NCBI GenBank assembly: GCA_009785555.1
Contig: WQWB01000002.1
Coordinates: forward strand, 1-64,000
Length of the DNA stretch: 64,000 nucleotides
Direction: 5' to 3'
From: Defluviitaleaceae bacterium
GTDB taxonomy: Bacteria > Bacillota > Clostridia > Lachnospirales > WRAX01
In this document: piece after piece, positions 29,158-38,913 of the stretch
Numbering within the stretch: position 1 is the first letter of the stretch
Layout of the letters: every line of letters begins with the position of its first letter
Position numbers and translations under genes: made by a program
Notes under the pieces: model-generated
Database searches by the model: none
The model's input: only the letters and a program-made list of their open reading frames with translations
What the model was told of the DNA's origin: nothing

Positions 29158-31188
29158 TTGAGAAAAGTATTGGGCTATTACAAGGTATACATACCTATAA
29201 TTGTCGTAATCGTCGGTCTTTTATGGATACGCGCATACGGCGAGCTTAACCTGCCGGACTATACGTCACGCATTGTAGACACGGGCATATCACAGTTTGG
29301 GTTGGAGAGTTTGGTACCTAACCAGCTCGCCCGCGAATCTTTCCACGCCATCCGCGAACGCATACCGGTAGGCGAACAGGCCGGGTTTACGTCAGCATTC
29401 CGCTTTTATGTGCCTACAAACACATACCGTTACATAGGAGGCGAATTCGGCGAGGAAGTTGCCGCCGAGATATACGCCCGCATTACCGCAATCCTTCATG
29501 GCATCCAATTTACCTTTGAGGATTTACGCCATGAAATGATACTCCTTGGCTACGATATGGAGCAGCAGCAGATGCGCTACATAGTCGGCGTTGGAGGCTT
29601 GATGCTTTTAATGCTCCTGCTTATCATGGCCAGCGTCATCCTCGAAACGTTTCTGTCCAGCCGCATGGCCGCCGGTATCGCCCGCCGCCTGCGCCGCGAT
29701 ATCTTCCGCAAGGTCGTCAGCTTCTCAAATTCCGAATTTGATAAGTTCTCCACGGCGTCTCTTATCACCCGCTCCACAAACGACGTACAGCAAGTACAGA
29801 TGATAACGGGCATGTTTATGCGTTTCGTCGTATTTACGCCTATGCTTGGTATCGGCGCGGTCGCGCGCGTCGTAACGGCCGGGTCGGAGATGACGTGGAC
29901 GATTACTATCGCTCTCCTCGCAACTTTACTTTTTGTAGCCGTAATTTTTATACTCGTTACACCCAAATTCAAAATCATACAGAAACTTATCGACAGGCTT
30001 AACCTCGTTACCCGCGAAACGCTGTCCGGACTTATGGTCGTGCGCGCGTTTAACCGCGACGAATATGAAGAAGAGAAGTTCGACAAAGCCAACGCGAACT
30101 TACGCAACCTCAACATCTTCGTAAACCGCGTCTTCGCTTTCATGAACCCTATTATGATGCTTGCACTCAATATCACGACGCTCGTAATTATTTGGATAGG
30201 CGGGCATATGGTGGATGCCGGCACACTTCAAGTTGGCGTTATGTTCGCTTTCCTCCAGTATACCATTATGATAATTATGTCGTTTATGATGATGACGATG
30301 ATAATTACCCAGCTCCCCCGCGCCCTTGTGTCCATCAACCGCATCGCCGAGATACTAAAGGCCGACACAAGCATCAAGGATCCGAAGAACCCAAAGACGT
30401 TTGATGATTTGAAAAAGGGCTTAGTGGAATATAAAAACGTAAGCTTCAAGTATCCCGGTGCGGAGGAGTACGTCCTACGCGACCTTACTTTTACCGTGTT
30501 GCCAGGGCAGACTACTGCGTTCATCGGCTCTACCGGCGCAGGCAAGTCGTCTGTTGTAAACCTACTGCCGCGCCTGTACGATGTAACCGATGGGCAGGTG
30601 ATGGTTGAGGGCGTGGATGTGCGTGACGTAACCACAAAAGCACTGCGCCGCAAGATCGGTTATGTGCCGCAGAAGGCTCTTTTATTTAGCGGCACTATCG
30701 GTTCCAACATAAAATTCGCTTCTGCGGATGGATACGAAATTAAGGACAACGATATGAAATGGGCGGCGGATATTGCTCAAGCCGGAGATTTTATCGCCGA
30801 AAAAGCGAACCAGTACGATGACGAAATAGCCCAAGCCGGCGCAAACGTAAGCGGCGGCCAAAAGCAGCGCATATCAATTGCCAGAGCAATCGCAAAGCGG
30901 CCAAATATATTTGTCTTCGACGACAGCTTCTCCGCACTGGACTATAAGACGGACGCGGCTCTGCGCGCGGCCACCGGCAAGAATATCGGCGGCTCAACGC
31001 TTCTTATCGTTGCTCAGCGCATTGGCACCATCAAAAATGCCGACCAGATCATCGTCCTTGACAACGGACGCATGGTCGGTATCGGAAAGCACGAGGAATT
31101 GCTTAAAACATGCGAGGTTTACAGGCAGATCGCACTTTCACAGCTATCGGAAGAAGAACTTGGATTAGGAGGTGCCGCGAATGAGTAA
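29158..31188 (+). CDS. ABC exporter half-transporter (degenerate-site subunit)
   Basis: Walker A GSTGAGKSS, VSGGQKQR, Walker B FVFDDSFSALD, Q-loop/H-loop IVAQRIGT. Confidence 0.92.
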   Translation: MRKVLGYYKVYIPIIVVIVGLLWIRAYGELNLPDYTSRIVDTGISQFGLESLVPNQLARESFHAIRERIPVGEQAGFTSAFRFYVPTNTYRYIGGEFGEEVAAEIYARITAILHGIQFTFEDLRHEMILLGYDMEQQQMRYIVGVGGLMLLMLLLIMASVILETFLSSRMAAGIARRLRRDIFRKVVSFSNSEFDKFSTASLITRSTNDVQQVQMITGMFMRFVVFTPMLGIGAVARVVTAGSEMTWTITIALLATLLFVAVIFILVTPKFKIIQKLIDRLNLVTRETLSGLMVVRAFNRDEYEEEKFDKANANLRNLNIFVNRVFAFMNPIMMLALNITTLVIIWIGGHMVDAGTLQVGVMFAFLQYTIMIIMSFMMMTMIITQLPRALVSINRIAEILKADTSIKDPKNPKTFDDLKKGLVEYKNVSFKYPGAEEYVLRDLTFTVLPGQTTAFIGSTGAGKSSVVNLLPRLYDVTDGQVMVEGVDVRDVTTKALRRKIGYVPQKALLFSGTIGSNIKFASADGYEIKDNDMKWAADIAQAGDFIAEKANQYDDEIAQAGANVSGGQKQRISIARAIAKRPNIFVFDDSFSALDYKTDAALRAATGKNIGGSTLLIVAQRIGTIKNADQIIVLDNGRMVGIGKHEELLKTCEVYRQIALSQLSEEELGLGGAANE

Positions 31189-33109
31189 GCCGACAAACGC
31201 AAACAACAACGGACGCCCAATTGGCGCCCCTGCGCAACACGGCGCACGCCCAACATCGGCCATGCAGCAAAGGCGCGGCCCCGGCGGCGGTTTTGGCGGC
31301 GGAGGCGGGCCGCTCGGCCTTGGCGCACCGCGCCAAAAACCTAAGGATTTCAAAAAAACGATGAAGAAACTCATCAAGCTGATGTCGCCTTACAGATGGC
31401 TATTTCTCCTCTGTGTTATATTCGCCGTTGGCAGCACCGTCTTCGGCATAGCTGCACCCGTTATCATGGAAGGTGCGACGGGCGAAATTATCCGCGGCTT
31501 TATGGAGGTTCAAATCGGCGGCTTCAGCATTGATTTCAGCATCGTGCTGCGCGTCATCCTTATACTAGGCGCAGTCTACATCGTCTCCGCCCTGTTTATG
31601 TTCCTCCAATCCCTTATAATGGCGGACATGACGCAGAAAATCTCCTACTCCCTCCGTAAGGATATGTCAGCAAAAATTAGCCGCTTACCTCTTAATTATT
31701 TTGATACGAAGACTCACGGAGAGGTGCTCTCCCGCATCGTAAATGACGTTGACACTGTGGCAAACTCACTTAACCAAAGTTTGACGCAAATCGTTACCAG
31801 CGTCGTAACCGTTGTAGGTATTTTAGCGGTCATGTTCTGGATATCTTGGCAAATGACGCTCGTCGCCCTCGTAACAGTCCCTATGTCAGCAATCCTCGTT
31901 ATGATCGTTATCCGCTTCTCGCAAAAGCATTTCCGCCGCCAACAGGAATACGTAGGTCACGTAAACGGCCAGGTTGAGGAGATATACGGCGGCCACGTCG
32001 TCGTCAAGGCCTTCTGCGCTGAAGACAAGTCCGTTGGTGACTTTGACAACTACAACAATACGTTATACCAATCCGCATGGAAAGCGCAGTTCCTCTCCGG
32101 CATCATCTGGCCGGCGATGAGCCTTATCGGCAACATCGGCTATGTCGGCGTATCCGTACTAGGCGGCGTCCTCGTTTCACGCGGGTCGCTCCGCATCGAA
32201 AACATACTCACCTTCATCCAATACATCCGCCGCTTCAACATGCCTATCATGCAGCTTGGGCAGATTTCCAATATGCTCCAATCAACCGTCGCCGCGGCGG
32301 AGCGTGTATTTGAGTTTTTGGAGCAGGACGAACTTGCACCCGAAGCGGATGAATCTTCTTTAATCCGTGATATCAGTGTGATCCGTGGCTCCGTCTCTTT
32401 TAGTAACGTTGACTTCGGCTACGTACCGGATACGCCGATAATTAAAAACTTTACGACGGATGTGGACGCAGGCAAGACTATAGCCATCGTCGGCCCAACC
32501 GGAGGCGGAAAGACAACAATCGTCAAGCTCCTCATGCGCTTCTACGAACTTAACGGTGGATCTATCGAAATTGACGGCATAAACATCACCAATTTCACGC
32601 GGGCGGATCTTCGTTCTATGCTGGCTATGGTTTTACAGGATACATGGCTCTTTAACGGCACGATAATGGATAACCTGCGCTACGGCAAGCTCAACGCAAC
32701 CGACGTTGAAGTATACGCCGCGGCCGACGCCGCCAGGGTTGACCACTTTGTACGCGCCCTGCCAGGCGGCTACGATATGGAGCTCAACGAGGAAGCCACA
32801 AACATATCCCAAGGTCAAAAACAACTTATCACCATCGCACGGGCGATCCTCAAGGATCCCAAAATACTTATTTTAGACGAAGCTACGTCTTCCGTCGATA
32901 CACGCACGGAAGTCCTCATCCAAGAAGCAATGGTAAACCTTATGCGCGGACGAACAAGCTTTATCATCGCCCACCGGCTAAGCACCATACGCGGCGCGGA
33001 CGCGATCCTAGTTGTACGCGACGGCGAAATCGTAGAGCAAGGCAGCCATGAAGCGCTCCTCGCCGCCGGCGGATATTATAAAGAACTGTACGAAAGCCAA
33101 TTCGTATAA
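31181..33109 (+). CDS. ABC exporter half-transporter (partner subunit)
   Basis: Walker A GPTGGGKTT, ISQGQKQL signature, Walker B ILDEATSSVD, H-loop AHRLST; starts inside the upstream CDS. Confidence 0.92.
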   Translation: MSKPTNANNNGRPIGAPAQHGARPTSAMQQRRGPGGGFGGGGGPLGLGAPRQKPKDFKKTMKKLIKLMSPYRWLFLLCVIFAVGSTVFGIAAPVIMEGATGEIIRGFMEVQIGGFSIDFSIVLRVILILGAVYIVSALFMFLQSLIMADMTQKISYSLRKDMSAKISRLPLNYFDTKTHGEVLSRIVNDVDTVANSLNQSLTQIVTSVVTVVGILAVMFWISWQMTLVALVTVPMSAILVMIVIRFSQKHFRRQQEYVGHVNGQVEEIYGGHVVVKAFCAEDKSVGDFDNYNNTLYQSAWKAQFLSGIIWPAMSLIGNIGYVGVSVLGGVLVSRGSLRIENILTFIQYIRRFNMPIMQLGQISNMLQSTVAAAERVFEFLEQDELAPEADESSLIRDISVIRGSVSFSNVDFGYVPDTPIIKNFTTDVDAGKTIAIVGPTGGGKTTIVKLLMRFYELNGGSIEIDGINITNFTRADLRSMLAMVLQDTWLFNGTIMDNLRYGKLNATDVEVYAAADAARVDHFVRALPGGYDMELNEEATNISQGQKQLITIARAILKDPKILILDEATSSVDTRTEVLIQEAMVNLMRGRTSFIIAHRLSTIRGADAILVVRDGEIVEQGSHEALLAAGGYYKELYESQFV

Positions 33110-33155
33110 CGCGTAGGAACAGCAATCTGCCGCATATATATCTAGAAAGGCCATT

Positions 33156-33884
33156 ATGTACATCACATTCTTGGTAATATTAGCGATTATATTCGCAGCA
33201 ATCCCAATTTTGGATGCATTACCGTTAAAGAAAAACAAAGAAGCTACGAACCCCAAAGATACTCCTGTCGCTATAACGGAAAAAATGCGCTGCAAGGATT
33301 ATTACAAAACAATCGCGATTTTTTGGGTACTCGTAACACCTATTCTCATAATGTGCCTTATCGGAGGCATAAGCCTCGCGGATATAGGCTTCCGTTTAAT
33401 ATACTTTAACCATAACATATGGTTTACGGCCATCACCCTTATTCTGGCGTTTGTTTTATTTACCTATGAGCTCATCATTCCGCTGATAAGCAAAAAATTT
33501 AGGGAACGAATTATAAACGACAACCAAGAAGAGATGGACGAATTTCCGCGAACAAAAAAAGAGAAGATGCTGTACTCACTTGTAGCTCTAAGCTCCGCTG
33601 TTTGCGAAGAAACGGTATACCGGGGATTTTTACTTTTCATCTTATTGGCAGTATTCCCCGGTATACCGATATTCTTAATTATTCTAATTGCGTTTGTTAC
33701 GTTTGGGATAGGGCATCTCTACCAGGGGCTTATAAACGCCATAAAAATCGGATTGTTTGGTGCGCTTGCCATGAGCCTATTGATAGTTACGGACAGTATC
33801 ATACTTGTGATATTATTACATTTCGGCGGAGAACTTCCATCCGCATTCTTACTTTCGGAGGACATAAATTCACGCGATACGTAG
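33156..33884 (+). CDS. CPBP (CAAX-like) intramembrane metalloprotease
   Basis: EETVYRGFLLF and FGIGHLYQG motifs in a multi-TM protein; TAG stop lies inside a GTAGGGGCGG repeat. Confidence 0.88.
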   Translation: MYITFLVILAIIFAAIPILDALPLKKNKEATNPKDTPVAITEKMRCKDYYKTIAIFWVLVTPILIMCLIGGISLADIGFRLIYFNHNIWFTAITLILAFVLFTYELIIPLISKKFRERIINDNQEEMDEFPRTKKEKMLYSLVALSSAVCEETVYRGFLLFILLAVFPGIPIFLIILIAFVTFGIGHLYQGLINAIKIGLFGALAMSLLIVTDSIILVILLHFGGELPSAFLLSEDINSRDT

Positions 33885-33956
33885 GGGCGGCAAGCACTTC
33901 ACTTCGCTGCTTACTTATTTGCCGTCTGTCACCACAAATATATAGAGGTATAAATC

Positions 33957-34535
33957 ATGACATTCTACCTAATAAGGCACGGTCAAGACGATGAAACAAT
34001 ACGCGGCGGTTGGAGCAATGCCGGCTTAAATGAAGAGGGTAAGTTGCAAGCAATAGCTTTGTCCAATTATATCGGCAAAAACCAAGATAAACTACGAATC
34101 GAAAAATTATTCTCAAGCGACTTACCCAGAGCCGCCGAAACGGCAGCACCTATTTCTTCAGCACTAAATTTGGAAATAGGGTTTCTGCCCGAGTTTCGTG
34201 AAACGAACAACGGCCTGCTTGCCGGCATGCCAAACGCTGTCGCCGAAGAAAAATACCCCGGGCTGTTTTGGTCTGCGCTTGAATGGGACGAGCCATACCC
34301 ACATGGCGAAAGCCCGCGCACCTTCTATGAACGCATTAAAACAGCGTGGGATCAGTTTTCGGCTGCAATTTTAGCCGAAAGCAAAAACGTAGCCCTCATC
34401 ACCCACAGCGGCGTTATAAATGTTATTTATACATTGATAGAAGGTACAAATTTCTCAAATAAAGCTAGAAACAATAAAATTGCACACGCAACATTAATAC
34501 CAATTGAATACGACAACAAATGGAGGAGAAAATAA
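33957..34535 (+). CDS. Histidine phosphatase family protein
   Basis: MTFYLIRHGQ ... ALITHSGVINVIY. Confidence 0.88.
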   Translation: MTFYLIRHGQDDETIRGGWSNAGLNEEGKLQAIALSNYIGKNQDKLRIEKLFSSDLPRAAETAAPISSALNLEIGFLPEFRETNNGLLAGMPNAVAEEKYPGLFWSALEWDEPYPHGESPRTFYERIKTAWDQFSAAILAESKNVALITHSGVINVIYTLIEGTNFSNKARNNKIAHATLIPIEYDNKWRRK

Positions 34536-34536
34536 A

Positions 34537-35463
34537 ATGTCAAAAATCGTAATCGCACTTGGGGGCAACGCCCTCGGAAACGACGCTGTTGAGCAACGCC
34601 AAAAAGCCGCAATAGCCGCCGCCGCAATCGTGGATTTGGTGGCAGCCGGGCATGAAGTATTGGTCGGCCACGGCAACGGCCCGCAGGTTGGCATGATAAA
34701 GAACGTCTTTGATGAAAGCGAAAAGGCCGGCATCGCAAAACCCATGCCTTTCCCAGAATGCACGGCCATGAGCCAAGGCTACATCGGCTTCCACCTACAA
34801 ACCGCAATTGAGGCGGAACTTGGCAAACGCGGCATAAACAAGCAAGTCGCGGCACTCGTCTCCCGTGTATTGGTCGACGAAGCCGACCCAGCCTTCGCAA
34901 AACCAACGAAACCCGTTGGCGGATACTATGACGAAGCCGCGGCCAAACATATTATGGCCGAAACTGGGCAGGTCTTTGGCGAAGATGCTGGGCGCGGCTG
35001 GCGGCGTATGGTTGCGTCACCCATGCCGATAGATATTTTGGAAAAAGATACAGTCAAAACACTCCTCTCCGCCGGGCGTATCGTTATCGCGGCTGGCGGC
35101 GGCGGTATACCTGTCGCAAACCGAAGCGGTTCCCTAACCGGCGTAGACGCAGTTGTGGACAAGGACTTCTCCGCGGCAAAATTAGCCGAACTTATCGATG
35201 CGGACGTATTCATCATCCTCACGGCGGTTGAAAAGGTCTGCATCAACTACAAAAAAGACAACGAGGAAACCCTCTCTACCCTCACAGTAGCACGTGCCAA
35301 AGAACTTGCGGCGGAAGGCCACTTCGCCCCCGGCTCCATGCTGCCTAAGGTGCAGGCCGTATGCATGTACGTGGAGACAAAACCCGGCCGCAAAGCCATC
35401 ATCACGTCACTTGAGAAGGCGGCGGACGCGCTTGCGGGTACTTCCGGCACGGTGTTTGAATAA
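34537..35463 (+). CDS. arcC: Carbamate kinase
   Basis: MSKIVIALGGNALGND, GHGNGPQVG, VIAAGGGGIPV, DKDFSAAKLAE. Confidence 0.95.
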   Translation: MSKIVIALGGNALGNDAVEQRQKAAIAAAAIVDLVAAGHEVLVGHGNGPQVGMIKNVFDESEKAGIAKPMPFPECTAMSQGYIGFHLQTAIEAELGKRGINKQVAALVSRVLVDEADPAFAKPTKPVGGYYDEAAAKHIMAETGQVFGEDAGRGWRRMVASPMPIDILEKDTVKTLLSAGRIVIAAGGGGIPVANRSGSLTGVDAVVDKDFSAAKLAELIDADVFIILTAVEKVCINYKKDNEETLSTLTVARAKELAAEGHFAPGSMLPKVQAVCMYVETKPGRKAIITSLEKAADALAGTSGTVFE

Positions 35464-35497
35464 AGGATATCTAATATAGCAGAGAACGACGCAGAGC

Positions 35498-35571
35498 GTC
35501 ATTGCGGACATAGAGCGAGTTAATTCGCAATGCCTCACCGCGGATTTACTCGCCCTTGATCCGCAATCTCT
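35498..35571. repeat. REP-like element, CGTCATTGCG...CGCAATCTC family (copy i)
   Basis: CGTCATTGCGGA...TCCGCAATCTC, 8-bp terminal IR ATTGCGGA/TCCGCAAT. Confidence 0.65.
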
Positions 35572-35589
35572 GGGAAAGGGAATGCCATA

Positions 35590-35886
35590 ATGGACAATAA
35601 CGCCTACATATATTTCATGTCAAACAGAAGAAACAATGTTTTATACATAGGCGTTACATCTAATTTAGAAAAACGGGTATGGGAACATAAAAACAAGGTT
35701 TATCCAGAATGTTTCACCGCGAAATATAATTGTACGAAATTAGTTTATTTCGAGCAGGCTAATGACATACAAACCGCTGTTTCCAGGGAAAAGCAATTAA
35801 AGAATTGGAAAAGAGAGTGGAAGGATAAATTAATCGATGAAACAAACCCTACACGTACAGATTTAAGTTTACATTGGTATGATTAG
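35590..35886 (+). CDS. GIY-YIG nuclease domain protein
   Basis: 98 aa; YIYFMSNRRNNVLYIGVTSNLEKRVWEHK. Confidence 0.92.
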   Translation: MDNNAYIYFMSNRRNNVLYIGVTSNLEKRVWEHKNKVYPECFTAKYNCTKLVYFEQANDIQTAVSREKQLKNWKREWKDKLIDETNPTRTDLSLHWYD

Positions 35887-35917
35887 CTTAAATCCACGGT
35901 CAGCCATGGATCATGGA

Positions 35918-35987
35918 GATTGCGTATCCAGTTGGAGTAAGGACGCGATGAACCATGCGCCCTAACTCCAACTAGCACGCAATGACG
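35918..35987. repeat. REP-like element, CGTCATTGCG...CGCAATCTC family, inverted (copy iii)
   Basis: GAGATTGCGTATCCAGTTGGAGTAAGG...CCCTAACTCCAACTAGCACGCAATGACG; nested IRs. Confidence 0.65.
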
Positions 35988-36004
35988 GCCAAGCGGTGCG
36001 GCAA

Positions 36005-36095
36005 TATAAAGAGGAATGTTCGTAGGGGCGCACTGTGTGCGCCTAAGGTTGCGTATACCCGTTAGGCTGTTTGGCGAACGCAGTTCGCCCCTACG
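36005..36095. repeat. Composite repeat: MITE-like end fused to GTAGGGGCG palindrome, plus GGCGAACGCAGTTCGCCCCTAC
   Basis: TATAAAGAGGAATGTTCGTAGGGGCGCACTGTGTGCGCC then GGCGAACGCAGTTCGCCCCTAC at 36073. Confidence 0.7.
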
Positions 36096-36112
36096 TATCG
36101 CGATGGCATATA

Positions 36113-36157
36113 AAAAGCCCGGTATAATCAGGAGTTAACCCCTATTATGCCGGGCTT
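36113..36157. terminator. Intrinsic terminator hairpin
   Basis: AAAAGCCCGGTATAAT ... ATTATGCCGGGCTTT. Confidence 0.75.
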
Positions 36158-36176
36158 TGCTGTTTTATCTATTCTA

Positions 36177-36599
36177 CTACGGAAGAAGATTAAACCTTAT
36201 TGTAAACGGCTCGCTGTCAATGCCGCTTTCCACGTGGCGCAGGATAACGTTTTCAAACACGTAGAGCCCAACAGGCACTTGTGCCCCACCGGTAACAACA
36301 TGAAAAGATAACGTTCCAGTCCATACAATATACGATAAAATCGCAAGAACATTCCCCGGAGAAGTGGAGGCCACAACCCCAATAGCTAACTCCCTTACAC
36401 CATCGGGAAGCTGTAGGCCTGTTGGTACATCCAATTGGAATGGGTTTACGGGGCGAGATATATCATGCGGATTACCGTTATTAGCCAACCTCGCCACCTC
36501 ATCCGCCAAAATCTGTTGCGGCGACACAAGCTGCGGTATTGTAAGCACAGGTTTAACCACATTATCAATAATTGGCGGCGAATAACCAATGTTTATCAT
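36177..36599 (-). CDS. Small protein homologous to the C-terminal domain of the SLH protein at 38914-39990
   Basis: LANNGNPHDISRPVNPFQLDVPTGLQLPDGV...PVGLYVFENVILRHVESGIDSEPFTIRFNLLP; start overlaps upstream stop. Confidence 0.75.
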   Translation of the reverse strand: MINIGYSPPIIDNVVKPVLTIPQLVSPQQILADEVARLANNGNPHDISRPVNPFQLDVPTGLQLPDGVRELAIGVVASTSPGNVLAILSYIVWTGTLSFHVVTGGAQVPVGLYVFENVILRHVESGIDSEPFTIRFNLLP

Positions 36600-38779
36600 T
36601 AGCTAATATACCCAGGCGCACTGGTTGTCGCCGGCGTTAAACTAAATATTATACCACCTGTAGCCCACCACGCAGATATGGCCGGGTTGGTTATAACCCC
36701 TTCAACTATCGCCATTATGTCAGCCTGCGTCGTTTGGTTTGTAGGTGTGTATGCTTGCAACGCGGCCCATGCAGCCGTTCCAGCCTGTTGGGCCGTTTGC
36801 ATGTTACCCGGCACAAAGCTGATGGTAAAATTATCCGTAAAGTCCACCCCGGGTGCTGCGCCGTTTACAACCGTTGCAACCACGGCAACCGTACCCACAC
36901 CCGTTGCGGATGCAACGCCGCCAGAGACGGCCGCGCCCGGCGCCGAACTGCCCGCACCCAAGCTCCATTCAATCGTTTGGTATGTGGCATTGCCCGGCGT
37001 AACCGTACCCGCAAGGTTTACCGTTGTTGGTGGCGGCGAGGATACAGGCATCAGTGTCGTGGATGTTTTAGTAATCTCCGTAACTGGAACGAATACGCTA
37101 ACTGTAAAGTCCTTCGTAAAGTCCTCCGTAGCGGATGCGCCGTTTATAACCGTTGCTCTAACGGTTACCGTACCCGTATCCGTTGCGCTAAGCACGTTAT
37201 CCACAAGGGTTGATCCGGTTGCGCCCGGACTTACGATACTCCACACGATGCTTTGGCTTGACGCGTTAAGCGGCACAACATCCGCCGTAAGCGTAAGCGG
37301 CGTACCCGCTATCAAGGTTAGCGACGATGTTTTGATGATATCCGTAACGGGCTGCATCGCGGTGATCATAAAATCTTTGTAAAAATCCATGCCTGGCGCA
37401 ACCCCGTCCACAACTGTTGCGCGCACGATTGCCGTGCCGCCAACAGATAAGCTAAGCTGGTTGCCGCCGGATATAACCGCACCCATTACACCTGCGTTTT
37501 CAACACTCCATACAATGGTTTGGTTAGTTGCGTTGCCCGGCACCACGTCAGCGGTAAGTGCAAGCGGCGTGCCGGCCGCCATCGTTGATGCGGATGTCTT
37601 TACTATCCCGGTAACCGGTTGAACCACGGTAATCGTAAAATCCTTATAAAAATCCGTACCCCATGCAACGCCATCCACAACCGTTGCGCGCACGACTGCT
37701 GTACCGCCGGCCGCTATGCTAAGCAAATTGCCGCCGGTTACCGTTGCGCCGGTTGTGCCTTCATCTACTACGCTCCATTCAATGCCTTGGCGCGTGGCGT
37801 ATGATGGCATTACCTCTGCGGAGAGAATAAGCGGGATACCTGCCACAGCATCCGTAGGCGACGTCTTTATAATCTCCGTAACGGCGATGTGGTGGTTATT
37901 ATAATCAAGCAAGACAAAACCGGCAAAGATTGCCGTATCCTCCGTAATCGAGAAAGTGAACGTTTCGTTCCTAGACACTAAACCCACGCCGCTTGCCGTG
38001 GCGAACCAGGCGTCAAGCCCGTACCCGGCCGTTGGCGTTGCCCTAACCGTTACGTTTGTACCGGCTGGGAAACGATGTACCGCGGCGTTATTGCCTACGA
38101 TTGCCACGTTGCCGTACCTGCCATCTTGATGCATAATGTTGCCCACGGTAAGGGTAAAATACTCTACTTCAACTTCCTCCGTCAATTGCTCCGCCATTTC
38201 CGTTGCATATTCAACTGTGCCAGTTATATCCGCAAGTGTGTGTATAAGGCTTGCAAAAACAGCGGCCGCGTCTGCCCTTGTGGCCGCTTCGTAATCGCCC
38301 GTTTCAAGCTGCGGCAAGTCAAGCCCGCGGATGGTTATATAGCGGTTTAGGAGAAGTGCCATCTCGTACAGTGTTATCAGCCTGCCGGGCGCAAAGTTAC
38401 CGCCGCCTACGCCGTATACAAGGCCTTGGCCGGCCGCCCAGCCCACCGCGCCAAAATACCATGCACCCGGAGTTACGTCGTAAAAACTCTGCGTATCAAC
38501 CGTATACGCCGCAAAGTCGACCCGCTCTAAATTGCCAAGCACCTGGACGAACATCGCCCTCGTCATGCCTTTATCCGGCTCAAACGTTGTCGCAGACGTG
38601 CCGTGGAACAGCCCAGCCTCCCATACCGCGGCTACGTGCGGGTAATACCACGCGTCCTCCGATACGTCGGTAAACGGTAATGGCGATGCCTCACTCGCAA
38701 ACGCCGTTGCGCCGATGCTGCCAGCCGCCATAATAACGGCGACAACTAGGGCTAATAGCTTTTTTTGTGTACCATTCAT
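36599..38779 (-). CDS. Secreted SLH-domain protein with repeated Ig-like (BIG2-type) domains
   Basis: Signal peptide; SLH repeats FTDVSEDAWYYPHVAAVWEAGLFHG..; several PVT.I.KTS....AGTPL.LTADVVP.NAT.Q.I.WS repeats. Confidence 0.9.
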   Translation of the reverse strand: MNGTQKKLLALVVAVIMAAGSIGATAFASEASPLPFTDVSEDAWYYPHVAAVWEAGLFHGTSATTFEPDKGMTRAMFVQVLGNLERVDFAAYTVDTQSFYDVTPGAWYFGAVGWAAGQGLVYGVGGGNFAPGRLITLYEMALLLNRYITIRGLDLPQLETGDYEAATRADAAAVFASLIHTLADITGTVEYATEMAEQLTEEVEVEYFTLTVGNIMHQDGRYGNVAIVGNNAAVHRFPAGTNVTVRATPTAGYGLDAWFATASGVGLVSRNETFTFSITEDTAIFAGFVLLDYNNHHIAVTEIIKTSPTDAVAGIPLILSAEVMPSYATRQGIEWSVVDEGTTGATVTGGNLLSIAAGGTAVVRATVVDGVAWGTDFYKDFTITVVQPVTGIVKTSASTMAAGTPLALTADVVPGNATNQTIVWSVENAGVMGAVISGGNQLSLSVGGTAIVRATVVDGVAPGMDFYKDFMITAMQPVTDIIKTSSLTLIAGTPLTLTADVVPLNASSQSIVWSIVSPGATGSTLVDNVLSATDTGTVTVRATVINGASATEDFTKDFTVSVFVPVTEITKTSTTLMPVSSPPPTTVNLAGTVTPGNATYQTIEWSLGAGSSAPGAAVSGGVASATGVGTVAVVATVVNGAAPGVDFTDNFTISFVPGNMQTAQQAGTAAWAALQAYTPTNQTTQADIMAIVEGVITNPAISAWWATGGIIFSLTPATTSAPGYIS

Positions 38780-38913
38780 GTTGAAACCTCCTTGGAATTC
38801 GTATAACGTATTATATCAAATATACCAAGATGCTGTCAAACATTTTCTTTACATTTCCTTAACATTAGTTTACATTTGTAAACTAATGCGTGCCATTGGT
38901 TATGCCACTCAAA

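Noticed and set aside
34427-34906. 159-aa minus-strand ORF rich in Arg/Leu/Pro
   Set aside because: Shadow of the histidine phosphatase and carbamate kinase genes; composition is typical of antisense frames.
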